Origin: Cyanomargarita calcarea GSE-NOS-MK-12-04C
Lineage (GTDB): Bacteria > Cyanobacteriota > Cyanobacteriia > Cyanobacteriales > Nostocaceae
Direction: 5' to 3'
Length of the DNA: 64,000 bases
Assembly (NCBI GenBank): GCA_019359595.1
Contig: JAHHGZ010000006.1
Span: forward strand, 124,001 to 188,000
The position numbers and the translations under genes were made by a program. Below are positions 37,159 through 46,938 of this stretch, piece by piece. Position 1 is the first letter of the stretch. Each line of letters begins with the position of its first letter. The notes beneath the pieces are model-generated. The model was not told the origin of the DNA. It did no database searches and saw only the letters and a list, made by a program, of their open reading frames with translations.

Positions 37159-37802
37159 ATTTTATCAATTCTCTCCGCAATCCGCTCTAACACCTCCAAC
37201 TCCTTCAAACGCAATGCGACGGGGTTATCTTCCATCACTCTAGCAGTGTTCAACATACTGCGGGTAGCTGCGGTTTCTTCTCTGCGTCTAACTACGTTTG
37301 CTTGAGCGGCTTTTTCGGCCTCAACTACCTTGCTCAAAATAGTCTTAATGTCACCAGGTAGAATAATATCTTTAACCCCTACAGAATCAACTTCAATTGC
37401 ATACTCTGCGGTTTCCTGACGAATGTATTCAGATATACTTCTATCAATCGCACCCTTATCTTCTAACAAGGAATCTAACGTTTGTTCGCCAACTGCACCA
37501 CGTAAACCAAACTGTAATTCTTTGTACAAGAAACCAGTAATATCTGACAAACCGTTTTTTGCCCTCAATGGGTCTTGGATGCGGAAGCCGGCAGTTAAAT
37601 TCAAGCGCAGAGGTACTTTATCTTTAGATAGGATGTCTTGACCGGATACTTCCATATTTTGCAGTCGGAGGTCGATGGTTTCGGTTTGAAAAGAACGTCC
37701 AAACAACCACCAAGTATGCACTCCTGCCGGAAGTTGCGCTTGAAACTCCTGGTTAACGTACAGCAGTCCAACGTGCTGCGCTGGTACCTGGCAAATATGC
37801 AA
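37098..37802 (-). pseudogene. C-terminal half of a slipin (SPFH domain) gene
   Basis: The frame reads HICQVPAQHVGLLYVNQEFQ, then VSGQDILSKDKVPLRLNLTA and TAEYAIEVDSVGVKDIILPG, ending DKIQVNGGLDSILTDLIRIN-RQ. This is the SPFH core and C-terminal coiled segment (EAEKAAQANVVRRREETAAT) of long cyanobacterial slipins. The N-terminal half is missing: upstream, at about 37815, is an IS630 end. The matching N-terminal half lies at 59668-60390 on the same strand. SPFH proteins organise membrane microdomains. This half may still be translated from the ATG at 37802. Confidence 0.8.
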
Positions 37803-37814
37803 ACAGTTGCGACT

Positions 37815-38290
37815 GATACCAATTTTACATGAAGTTGCATAGAATAAAGATACTCAGTTATGGCACGCCAACTGATTCTGGCGATCACAGAAAGTGCTCT
37901 TAGTTTAGAGCAACAACTAAAAAATAGTCGTACCGCCAGTCAGAAAGAACGGTTACAAATGTTATGGTGGCTGAAAACTGGACAAATCACTCAGCATAAA
38001 ACCCTCGCCGAACGTCTCGGACGCGATGGTTCGACGGTAACTCGGTGGCTGCAAAAGTATCGTAAAGGAGGATTGTCCGAATTGTTGGTAGTCAAGAGCG
38101 CACCCGGAAAATTGCCGCTGCACTTAACCTCCTTTTAAAAAAACATCGCCCCAGCCCTGTTGACCTATCAACGGTTGTTTGGAAAGGGACAACGGTTACG
38201 TTATTTATGTCAAGACGAGACCCGCTTGGGACTCAAAACCGAAACGGGGAAAGTGATTATGGCGTTTGGGGTCAAACCCATAGCACAGTG
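37815..38290 (+). mobile_element. IS630-family remnant
   Basis: The end ATACCAATTTTACATGAAGT near 37815 matches the other IS630 termini. The HTH part starts MARQLILAITESALSLEQQL at 37860 with RLGRDGSTVTRWLQKYRKGG. After LPLHLTSF the sequence jumps (large internal deletion, A7 run near 38134) to TYQRLFGKGQRLRYLCQDETRLGL at 38160 and decays after VIMAFGVKP near 38288. The catalytic DDE core is gone. It sits exactly at the broken 5' end of the slipin fragment. Confidence 0.75.
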
Positions 38291-38384
38291 CGAATACGCT
38301 GTCGGCTTGAGCAGCTTGTTAAGCTACCACGTTAACAGAAAGATTAATCCTCAATATTTTAAATCCAATTTTGTAATTTTCGCT

Positions 38385-38677
<293 letters not shown>

Positions 38678-38879
38678 TTGCCCCGATTGGCAGTCTGATT
38701 TACTTAAAATTTGCTGAGAAAATCATAAGAACAACAACAGGCAAAATCTCAGCATACAAACTTAATTTATTAGAATCTAATAATCTTCAGGCTGATTATT
38801 CAAGCAACAATCAAGTTAATTCGAGCTACAGTAAAATTTTACATCGCTAATTGAAGTTACATAATTGGAATCTAAAGCC

Positions 38880-39377
38880 ATGAAATTGAAAACTTTCTTA
38901 ACCCTGAGTCTAGCATCCCTAGTAATGGTTAGCTTTGCAAAAGAAGTTAGTGCAGAAACTCCTGCTGCTATGGGAACACAAAATAATTCTGTAGTTCAGT
39001 TAACCCAATCGAAACAGTCAACTGCGACAAAAATTGGTAATTTTGTTTCTGGAGAACATACAACTCAAGGTACAGCTAGCATTACTAGAAAAAATGGTCA
39101 ATCCTTTGTAGAGCTTGATAAATCGTTTAAGACTTCCAGTTCCGGACCCGATTTGGTTGTAATTTTACATCGCTCCGATAACGTAATTGGTTCAACCAAA
39201 CCACCATCCTATTCTTTAAAGAAGGGAGATTACGTTGTCCTTGGTCGCCTCCAAAAATTTAGTGGTGCCCAAAGTTATGCCATTCCTAAAAATATCAATT
39301 TAGCCAATTACAAATCTGCTGTTATTTGGTGCCGAAAGTTTAATGCTACTTTTGGTGCTGCTAAGTTGAGCAATTGA
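38880..39377 (+). CDS. Secreted DM13-domain protein
   Basis: This protein has about 165 aa. The start MKLKTFLTLSLASLVMVSFA is a clear signal peptide ending near VSAE. The DM13 domain follows: GNFVSGEHTTQGTASITRKN, SSGPDLVVILHRSDN, KGDYVVLGRLQKFSGAQSYA and AVIWCRKFNATFGAAKL. DM13 is thought to be a redox or ligand domain of secreted proteins. An alternative start lies 5 codons upstream. It precedes an SDR / FMN-reductase / aquaporin set on the same strand. Confidence 0.85.
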   Translation: MKLKTFLTLSLASLVMVSFAKEVSAETPAAMGTQNNSVVQLTQSKQSTATKIGNFVSGEHTTQGTASITRKNGQSFVELDKSFKTSSSGPDLVVILHRSDNVIGSTKPPSYSLKKGDYVVLGRLQKFSGAQSYAIPKNINLANYKSAVIWCRKFNATFGAAKLSN

Positions 39378-39394
39378 TAGTACCAACAGTATGA

Positions 39395-39493
39395 GACTTC
39401 CAAAAAATAATTCTCCTTTAAACTAGACCGCAAAGGCGAGATGCCTATGCTACATGATTGTATTTTGTTTGGGCATTTATTTAATTGGAAGTC
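39395..39493. repeat. MITE-like repeat with GACTTCCAA ends
   Basis: GACTTCCAA (39395-39403) and TTGGAAGTC (39485-39493) are inverted ends about 100 bp apart. A related end (GACTTCCAAAAAAATAATT) occurs near 46830 after the GH63 gene, so this is a repeat family. Confidence 0.55.
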
Positions 39494-39529
39494 CCTATTA
39501 CAAAAATTAATCACTACAGGAAGAACTTT

Positions 39530-40324
39530 ATGAAACTTGAAGGTAAAGTCGCCTTAGTTACTGGTAGTAGCCAAGGAATTGGACAGGCAATAGTTCTGCG
39601 TCTTGCGGCTGAAGGGGCAAATGTTATTATCAATTACCGCTCTCACCCAGAAGGGGCTGAAGAGACCCTAGCAAAAGTAGAAGCTACGGGTGGTAAATGT
39701 TATATGGCTCACTGTCCTAATCAGGGTTTCACGATTAAAGCCGACTTGGGCAGCGTTTCGGAGGTGCAGCAACTAATTGCACAAAGCATTGACCATTTTG
39801 GCAAGCTAGATATCCTGGTAAATAATGCCGGAATTGAGAAACATGCACCCTTTTGGGAAGTAACGGAAGCTGATTACGATGCCGTGATGAATGTCAACCT
39901 AAAGGGTGTATTTTTTGCGACTCAAGCCTTTGTTCAACATTTAATGAGAACCAAGCGGACTGGAAAAATTATCAATATCAGCTCGGTCCATGAAGAACTG
40001 CCATTCCCCAATTTCACTGCTTATTGTGCCAGCAAAGGTGGAATGAAAATGCTTGCCCGCAATTTGGCAATTGAGCTAGGTGCTTTGGGTATCACGATTA
40101 ACAATGTTGCCCCAGGAGCAATTGAAACTCCGATTAATACTAAGCTGTTAAATGACCCACAAAAATTAGGTGCATTGTTGCAGAATATTCCGCTTGGTCG
40201 TCTTGGTCAACCGCAGGATGTAGCATCTTTGGTCGCGTTTTTAGCTTCTAAGGATACTGACTACATTACAGGTAGCACCTTTTTTGTGGATGGTGGACTG
40301 CTTTGGAATTATCAGGAACAGTAG
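39530..40324 (+). CDS. SDR family NAD(P)-dependent oxidoreductase (glucose 1-dehydrogenase-like)
   Basis: This enzyme has 264 aa with the start MKLEGKVALVTGSSQGIGQA (39530, AGGAAG upstream). It has the cofactor motif TGSSQGIGQ, NNAG in ILVNNAGIEKHAPFW, the catalytic Ser in IINISSVHEELPFP and the YxxxK in AYCASKGGMKMLARN. A C-terminal YITGSTFFVDGGLLWNY is typical. The extra segment MAHCPNQGFTIKADLGSV includes a small insertion relative to most SDRs. Probable role: sugar or stress metabolism. Confidence 0.88.
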   Translation: MKLEGKVALVTGSSQGIGQAIVLRLAAEGANVIINYRSHPEGAEETLAKVEATGGKCYMAHCPNQGFTIKADLGSVSEVQQLIAQSIDHFGKLDILVNNAGIEKHAPFWEVTEADYDAVMNVNLKGVFFATQAFVQHLMRTKRTGKIINISSVHEELPFPNFTAYCASKGGMKMLARNLAIELGALGITINNVAPGAIETPINTKLLNDPQKLGALLQNIPLGRLGQPQDVASLVAFLASKDTDYITGSTFFVDGGLLWNYQEQ

Positions 40325-40336
40325 ATAAACACAATT

Positions 40337-41041
40337 ATGACAAACACTTCTCTATTTATTCCCGTGATTTTGGGTACTACTCGTCAAGGTCGCCAGAGCG
40401 AACATGTTGCCAAATTTATCGTTGAGCAAATTGCGACACGAGATGATGTGGAAACAGAACTGATTGATATTAGGAAAATTGCAATCGCTACCAACGATGC
40501 GGGTGAATCCATCAAAGACCCTCAGTTCTCTGCCACCGTTGACCGGGCAGATGGATTAATCATCGTTGCGCCTGAGTACAACCACGGTTATCCGGGTTTG
40601 CTTAAGCATGTACTTGACAGTTGCCTGAAAGAATACATCCATAAAGCCGTGGGGCTGTGTGGCGTTTCGGCTGGACCATTTGGTGGTACGCGGGTAATTC
40701 AAAACTTACTGCCTGTGATGCGTGAGTTGGGACTAATGACGATTTTCTATGACCTCAACTTTGGCAATGTCCAGCGCTTGTTTGATGAATCAGGTAATTT
40801 AATTGACAAACAAACCTACATTCGCCGCCTTGATAAATTCATGAACGAGTTGGTTTGGATGTCAACGGTACTCAGGTATGGGCGGCAAAAAGTCAACCTA
40901 GAAAACAAACACAGCACCGAAGTTAACCTACATGCCAACAAGCCCTGTCCGGAAATGGCTACCCGAATGGGTACAGATGCAATCGATACATTTATACAAG
41001 CCAGTACTGATACCCAAAGTAACAAGGTAGAAACCAGTTGA
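40337..41041 (+). CDS. NADPH-dependent FMN reductase family protein
   Basis: This 234-aa flavodoxin-fold reductase starts NTSLFIPVILGTTRQGRQSE, followed by IIVAPEYNHGYPGLLKHVLD and KAVGLCGVSAGPFGGTRVIQ. The last 40 residues (KHSTEVNLHANKPCPEMATR) are a low-similarity tail. It starts 12 bp after the SDR gene, so it is co-transcribed. Confidence 0.88.
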   Translation: MTNTSLFIPVILGTTRQGRQSEHVAKFIVEQIATRDDVETELIDIRKIAIATNDAGESIKDPQFSATVDRADGLIIVAPEYNHGYPGLLKHVLDSCLKEYIHKAVGLCGVSAGPFGGTRVIQNLLPVMRELGLMTIFYDLNFGNVQRLFDESGNLIDKQTYIRRLDKFMNELVWMSTVLRYGRQKVNLENKHSTEVNLHANKPCPEMATRMGTDAIDTFIQASTDTQSNKVETS

Positions 41042-41045
41042 GAAG

Positions 41046-41540
41046 ATGAACACTTTACGTCGTCACTATCCCGAATACTTGATGGAAGCTGCGGGATTAG
41101 GCATTTTTATGATTTCTGCGGCTGTGGTGACTGCGGTGCTAGAACATCCGGCTTCGCTGATTCGACAGGCAATTTCTGAAGCGCTTTTACGACGGTTTAT
41201 CATTGGGGTGGCTATGGGGCTAACAGCGATCGCTATCATCTATTCCCCTTGGGGTAAACAATCTGGCGCACATATTAATCCGGTTGTTACCTTCACTTTT
41301 TTGCGTCTTGGCAAAATCAAGCCTACTGATGCACTTTTTTACATATTGGCTCAATTCGTTGGTGGATTGGTGGGATTGCTGTTAGCGGTGAGGTTATTAG
41401 GGGAAGCGATCGCCGACCCAGCAGTAAATAAGGCTGTGCGTTGCGCGAAACTACATCACCACAACAATAAACGTTGTATTTTTCGCTGCGGCTATCGTCA
41501 GCCAGAGCTAAGTAATGGGCAATGGCTTTTACCAAAATAG
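41046..41540 (+). pseudogene. Aquaporin/MIP family gene, truncated
   Basis: The first 125 residues are a MIP channel: YLMEAAGLGIFMISAAVVTA, GVAMGLTAIAIIYSPWGKQS, the first NPA-like loop GAHINPVVTFTFLRL and LFYILAQFVGGLVGLLLAVR. After AVNKA the sequence becomes unrelated and basic (KLHHHNNKRCIF) and stops at 164 codons, so the second half with the second NPA loop is lost. It starts 4 bp after the FMN reductase. Confidence 0.75.
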
Positions 41541-41558
41541 AAATGAAAGGAGACAACG

Positions 41559-41741
41559 GTGCTGGAAAGTCTAGGAAAAATTAAAAATCCATTTGTTAGA
41601 AGTTTAACAGCGGCAGCTACAACTTTCTCTGTGGCAACCTTAGCAGCGGCTTTGGTAATTGGTGTGACAAATCCCAAAGGTAAATCCGCCTATCAATTGG
41701 GGACATATTCCTCATTCATACCAAATAACAGGAAAAATTAG
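41559..41741 (+). CDS. Small membrane-like hypothetical, GTG start
   Basis: A GTG start with AGGAGA at good spacing gives 60 aa, beginning VRSLTAAATTFSVATLAAALVIGV after nine residues, a single hydrophobic segment. The tail diverges. It might be the N-terminus of a larger exported protein that was truncated. No family is recognised. Confidence 0.4.
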   Translation: MLESLGKIKNPFVRSLTAAATTFSVATLAAALVIGVTNPKGKSAYQLGTYSSFIPNNRKN

Positions 41742-41750
41742 TTTAAGTTA

Positions 41751-42212
41751 ATGAAATTAAACAGCAAAATAGCCAGAAAAATTTTATCTGCTGGTGTCTT
41801 TGTTGCAATCGCTTTTGTACCGCACTATCAAATATACTCCCAAATTCAAAAACGGCAGAATATTCCTTCAACAGTAGGTCAAACCCAAACAAAACAAGCT
41901 GTTACCGCAGTGGAATCAGTAGAGATGACGGTTTCCGATATTGACAAAGCTGTTGAATTTTACTCTCAGGTGTTGCCTTTCAAGAAAGTCTCGGATGTGG
42001 AAGTTTTAGGCACTGAGTACGAAAAACTGTAAGGATTGTTTGGGGTACGGTTACGAGTTGTACGGATGTATTTGGGTAATGAGTCGATTGAACTAACAGA
42101 ATATTTAACACCGAAAGGAAAACCAATACCAGTAGATTCACAAAGTAACGACCGTTGGTTTCAACATATTGCGATCGCAGTCCAAAGCCTACACAGATGC
42201 TTCTCAAATTAG
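41751..42212 (+). pseudogene. VOC-family (glyoxalase-fold) gene with in-frame stop and lost 3' end
   Basis: After a signal-like start (ILSAGVFVAIAFVPHYQ) the VOC domain reads VESVEMTVSDIDKAVEFYSQ and VLPFKKVSDVEVLGTEYEKL. Then TAA at 42030-42032 interrupts, and the same frame continues GLFGVRLRVVRMYLGNESIE and DRWFQHIAIAV before losing similarity. One nonsense mutation plus truncation. Confidence 0.75.
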
Positions 42213-42318
42213 CTAGCGGGGTTTCTGGCTTAAATTGAGAAAAATATCATTTTTCCGAAAAAACAACCATGAACTACAAGCATTACGATATCGTCATTAC
42301 TTTACTTGGAGAAAACTC

Positions 42319-43365
42319 ATGACTACTTCATACTACGATGTAATCATAATTGGTACTGGCGCAGGTGGTGGTACACTTAGTCCCTGCATTCGTTGCAATA
42401 CCTGTGATGGATTTCCTTGTTTAGTAGATGCTAAAGCAGATGCAGATTTGAATTGTGTTCGTCCAGCAGAGCAGTATGATAATGTGACGCTAATAACTGA
42501 AGCCAAGGTAAAACGCTTACATACCAGTCTTTCTGGACGAGAGGTTATTGCTGTGGAAGCCCAAATTAATGGAGAAATACATTTTTTCTCTAGTGACATT
42601 GTAGTCGTTGCCTGCGGGGCGATTAATTCAGCTGCTTTGTTATTGCGTTCGGCAAATGAACAGCATCCGAATGGATTGGCAAATAGTTCGGAACAGGTAG
42701 GGCGCAACTTCATGAAGCATCAAAACGCAGCTATGATTGGAGTAAGTTTAAAAGCGAATCTAACTGAATTTCAAAAAACCCTAGCAATCAATGATTTTTA
42801 CTGGGGTGATGCAGATTTCGATTATCCAATGGGACATGTGCAGCTATTGGGGAAAGTGAATGCAGATATGATTGCTCAGGAGTCTCCCTCAGTTTTGGGA
42901 CTATCGTTTCAGGAAAAAAATGCTTTTGAAGCGATCGCATCTCACTCGGTAGATTGGTGGCTAACTACTGAAGATTTGCCCGATTCCAACAACCGCGTTA
43001 CACTCCGGGGTGATTCTATCCAGCTAAATTACACGGAGAACAACACCGAAGCCTACAATCGGCTAGTCAATCGCTGGACGCAAGTACTAAAAATGATTGC
43101 TTGTGGCGAACGAATTATTCCTGCCTCCTTTTATTTCCGCAAAAAACTCCCGTTGCAAGGAGTCGCACATCAGTGTGGTACTTGTCGCTTTGGTGAAGAC
43201 CCCAAAACTTCAGTATTGGATATTAATTGTCGCACTCATGACATTGATAATTTGTATGTAGTAGATGGCAGTTTCTTCTGCTCCAGTGCTGCTGTTAATC
43301 CAACATTAACAATTATTGCTAATGCACTGCGTGTGGGCGATCGCCTCATTGAACGTATGGCTTAA
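42319..43365 (+). pseudogene. GMC oxidoreductase with an internal deletion
   Basis: The start MTTSYYDVIIIGTGAGGGTL (FAD motif) is directly followed by SPCIRCNTCDGFPCLVDAKA. In full-length relatives roughly 150 residues (including the conserved glycine-rich and FAD-contact segments) separate these. The deletion is in frame, and the rest is intact to the C-terminal GMC motif SSAAVNPTLTIIANALR. The protein could be made but should lack much of the FAD domain. Confidence 0.72.
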
Positions 43366-43523
43366 TGTACCCGGAATTGCTATTCCATTCTACTGCTGAT
43401 GACCCTAAATAATTAATTAATGCTAGTTGCATCAACTATTCTTAGCCAATTTTAATGATGTCATCAGGGTGAATTAAGGGTAAAAGTTCATACTAGTAGA
43501 AAGCATTCTTCGGCAACAGAATT

Positions 43524-43892
43524 ATGAAAAAACGATATTTTTTACAAGCTGGTGCAACAATGGTTGGCGCAGCATGGTTATCACACTACGTCACAGGAAG
43601 GTCTATGGCAACTGCAAAAAAGGAGTTTGAAATCACCAAAACTGACAAAGAGTGGCGCAAAATTTTAACACCGGAACAGTTTCACGTGTTACGTAAACAT
43701 GGAACTGAACGCGCTGGCACTAGCCCTCTCGATAAACAATATGGTAAGGGTACTTATGCATGTGCTGCCTGCAACTTACCACTTTTTACTTCTATTACCA
43801 AATTTGATAGTGGTACAGGATGGCCCAGTTTTTACTCACCTATTCAAGGGGCGATTTTGAGGAAGAATCTCATCATACAGCTGTTGGTTTAG
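43524..43892 (+). pseudogene. msrB: MsrB methionine sulfoxide reductase, truncated by deletion
   Basis: A signal or Tat-like N-terminus (MKKRYFLQAGATMVGAAWLS) precedes KTDKEWRKILTPEQFHVLRK, the zinc Cys pair YACAACNLPLF and GTGWPSFYSPIQGAI. At about 43850 it runs into unrelated sequence, so the second zinc Cys pair and the catalytic Cys are missing. The trailing sequence is the end of a chlorite-dismutase-like gene in another frame. Confidence 0.78.
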
Positions 43893-44101
43893 AGTATCTT
43901 CCAGGGGTTGCACGTCGGCTGTTGCACTGTCGTGATATTGCTGAACCATTTGATTTTCTCACATGGTTTGAATTTGCGCCGGAGCATACCAAGGCTTTTG
44001 ATGAATTATTGTTGCGGATGCGTGCAAGTAAAGAATGGGAATATGTGGAGCGCGAGGTTGAAGTTCGTCTAGAGCTTGATGATACAGTACTTTTCATTTA
44101 A
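43850..44101 (+). pseudogene. Chlorite-dismutase-like C-terminal fragment
   Basis: The frame reads HHTAVGLEYLPGVARRLLHC, then FLTWFEFAPEHTKAFDELLL and EWEYVEREVEVRLEL. This resembles the second half of Cld-family haem proteins. The N-terminal half is lost, and it is fused by deletion to the msrB fragment. The ATG at 43820 lies inside msrB sequence. Confidence 0.55.
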
Positions 44102-44162
44102 ATGAGATACAGAAGAACCCCTTCCCCCATTTTCAAGTCAGCTCTACGAAATTAAATACAGG

Positions 44163-46820
44163 ATGGAAATCATGAAAAATCTAACCCAAGAAGAAATTAG
44201 ATTAGAACAAACCCAGAATCATCAAGCTAAATGGCGCAAGTGGGGACCATATTTAAGCGATCGCCAATGGGGAACGGTACGCGAAGACTACAGCCCCAAT
44301 GGTACTGCTTGGGATTATTTTACCCACGACCAAGCGCGATCGCGTGCCTATCGCTGGGGTGAAGATGGCATTTTTGGTATTTCCGATGAGCATCAACAAT
44401 TATGTTTTGCAGTTGCCCTCTGGAATGGGGAAGACTCAATTATCAAAGAAAGAATTTTTGGGTTAACTGGCAATGAAGGAAATCATGGGGAAGATGTTAA
44501 AGAATATTACTTTTATCTTGACAACACTCCTACTCATTCCTACATGAAAGCGCTTTACAAATATCCCCAAGCAGCGTTTCCTTATTCCCAATTAGTTACA
44601 GAAAATCAATCTAGAAGTCGTCAAGAACCCGAATTTGAACTCCTAGATACGGGTATATTTAATGAAAACAAATATTTTGATGTATTCGTTGAATATGCCA
44701 AAAATACTACTGAAGATATTTTGATTCAAATTAAAGTAGTTAATCGAGGTGCAGAACCAAAAACGCTATGTATATTACCGACCCTTTGGTTTCGCAATAA
44801 TTGGTCTTGGGATGGAGAAACAAATAAACCAACACTACAAAAAATTCAATTAAGTAATTCCCTGAATATTACCGAAGCTTTCCATCCAACTTTAGGGAAA
44901 AGATGGTTATATTGCGAAGGAAAAACTGAGTTTTTATTTACAGACAATGAGAGCAGTACCGAAAAGCTGTTTGGCATTTCCAATACTTCTACTTATGTAA
45001 AGGATGGAATTAATGATTATATTGTGCATGGTCGAAAAGATGCAGTTAATCCGGAAAATATAGGCACTAAAGTAGCAGCTAATTATTTATTAAAAATTGC
45101 TGCTGGTGAAACTAAAACTGTCCGGTTGCGATTGAGTGATGTAGCAAACTTAAGTGAACCCTTTGGTAGAAATTTTGATGAAATATTTTCTACTAGACAG
45201 CAAGAAGCAGACGAATTTTATCAACGCATAACACCATTTTCCATCAGCGAAGATATGCAAAAAGTGCAACGTCAAGCCTTTGCGGGGATGCTGTGGAGTA
45301 AGCAATTTTATCATTACGATGTAGAAAAATGGCTGAAGGGTGATTTGACTACACCACCAGCAGAACGCAAAAAAGGCAGAAATAGCGAGTGGTTTCACCT
45401 CAACAATGAGAATATTATTTCCATGCCTGACAAATGGGAGTATCCTTGGTTTGCTGCGTGGGATTTGGCATTTCACTGTATTTCTTTGGCAATGATTGAC
45501 CCAGATTTTGCTAAAAATCAATTGGATATTTTAACAAGGGAATGGTTTATGCATCCGAATGGGCAAATTCCCGCCTATGAATGGGCATTTAGTGATGTAA
45601 ATCCACCCGTTCATGCTTGGGCAACTTGGCGTGTTTACAAGATAGAACAAAAAATGTCTGGACGTGGAGATAGACAGTTTTTAGAAAGAGTTTTTCAGAA
45701 GTTATTACTCAATTTTACTTGGTGGGTAAATCGCAAAGATGCTCAAGGTAATAACGTCTTTCAAGGAGGATTTCTTGGTTTAGATAATATTGGTGTATTT
45801 GACCGCAGCGCGACTTTACCTACAGGCGGACATATCGACCAGTCTGATGGTACTAGTTGGATGGCAATGTATTGTTTGAATATGCTAACAATTGCTTTGG
45901 AATTAGCAAAAAATAATTCAGTTTATGAAGACATTGCCACTAAATTTTTTGAACATTTTCTCTATATTGCCGATGCCATGAATCAGGTTGGCGAAATGGA
46001 AGATAGTTTATGGAATGAGGAAGATGGGTTTTTCTACGATGTGTTACATCTGACAGAAAGACAGATTCCCTTAAAAGTCAGGTCAATGGTGGGACTAATT
46101 CCTTTATTTGCGATTGAAACGATTGAACCGGAAACATTAAATATACTTCCCGACTTTAAAGCACGCTTGGAATGGTTTATCAAAAATCGTCCCGATTTAC
46201 GAAAAAACGTGGCTTGTATGGAATCAAAAGGTGTTGGTGCTAGGAGATTATTGGCAATTGTTTCTAGAGACAAATTGTGGCGCATTTTACAAAAAATGTT
46301 GGATGAAAGTGAGTTTTTTGGTGATTACGGTATTCGGGCACTTTCGAGAGTTTATGGCGAAAAACCCTACATTTTTGATATCAACGGCTCTCAATTTAGG
46401 GTAGATTATGAACCAGCTGAATCTAGTAGCGGTTTGTTTGGTGGTAATTCCAATTGGCGAGGTCCCGTTTGGTTCCCAGTGAATTTTCTGTTAATAGAAT
46501 CGCTACAAAAGTTTCACTATTATCTGGGAGATAATTTCAAAGTTGAATGTCCCACTGGTTCAGGTAAAATGATGACGCTTTGGGAAGTTGCTGCGGAATT
46601 ATCGCAACGACTAATTAGAATTTTCCTGAGAGATTCGTCTGGTAAACGACCTGTTTATGGGGGAACAGAAAAATTTCAAAACGACCCTAATTGGCGAGAT
46701 TTTATTCTTTTTCATGAATACTTCCACGGTGATAATGGTGCGGGAATTGGTGCTAGTCATCAAACTGGGTGGACAGGTTTAGTTACAAAACTTATTCAGC
46801 AATTTGGTGAGTATCAATGA
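44163..46820 (+). CDS. GH63-family (MGH1-type) glucosidase
   Basis: This 885-aa enzyme starts at 44163 or at [13 protein letters not shown], three codons later. The N-terminal domain has [20 protein letters not shown], and the (alpha/alpha)6 catalytic part includes [60 protein letters not shown] and [20 protein letters not shown]. The acid in WDLAFH and the EWAFSD/NWRGPVW regions are the usual active-site segments. It may hydrolyse glucosylglycerate/mannosylglycerate-like osmolytes (family inference). Full length, it is the largest intact cargo gene. Confidence 0.88.
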   Translation: MEIMKNLTQEEIRLEQTQNHQAKWRKWGPYLSDRQWGTVREDYSPNGTAWDYFTHDQARSRAYRWGEDGIFGISDEHQQLCFAVALWNGEDSIIKERIFGLTGNEGNHGEDVKEYYFYLDNTPTHSYMKALYKYPQAAFPYSQLVTENQSRSRQEPEFELLDTGIFNENKYFDVFVEYAKNTTEDILIQIKVVNRGAEPKTLCILPTLWFRNNWSWDGETNKPTLQKIQLSNSLNITEAFHPTLGKRWLYCEGKTEFLFTDNESSTEKLFGISNTSTYVKDGINDYIVHGRKDAVNPENIGTKVAANYLLKIAAGETKTVRLRLSDVANLSEPFGRNFDEIFSTRQQEADEFYQRITPFSISEDMQKVQRQAFAGMLWSKQFYHYDVEKWLKGDLTTPPAERKKGRNSEWFHLNNENIISMPDKWEYPWFAAWDLAFHCISLAMIDPDFAKNQLDILTREWFMHPNGQIPAYEWAFSDVNPPVHAWATWRVYKIEQKMSGRGDRQFLERVFQKLLLNFTWWVNRKDAQGNNVFQGGFLGLDNIGVFDRSATLPTGGHIDQSDGTSWMAMYCLNMLTIALELAKNNSVYEDIATKFFEHFLYIADAMNQVGEMEDSLWNEEDGFFYDVLHLTERQIPLKVRSMVGLIPLFAIETIEPETLNILPDFKARLEWFIKNRPDLRKNVACMESKGVGARRLLAIVSRDKLWRILQKMLDESEFFGDYGIRALSRVYGEKPYIFDINGSQFRVDYEPAESSSGLFGGNSNWRGPVWFPVNFLLIESLQKFHYYLGDNFKVECPTGSGKMMTLWEVAAELSQRLIRIFLRDSSGKRPVYGGTEKFQNDPNWRDFILFHEYFHGDNGAGIGASHQTGWTGLVTKLIQQFGEYQ

Positions 46821-46938
46821 CAAAGTGACTTCCAAAAAAATAATTATCCTTTTGCGATCCTCTGCGTTTGAAAATCCACAGATAATCTAGCCCATAACTT
46901 GATGAGCCATTTGGAAAAATAGTTTTTTAATCTTGCAA

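Noticed and set aside
43820-44101. Complete 93-aa gene starting at 43820
   Set aside because: The ATG lies within the GTGWPSF codons of msrB in another frame; the protein is a deletion-made chimera, so only the chlorite-dismutase-like tail is kept as a remnant.
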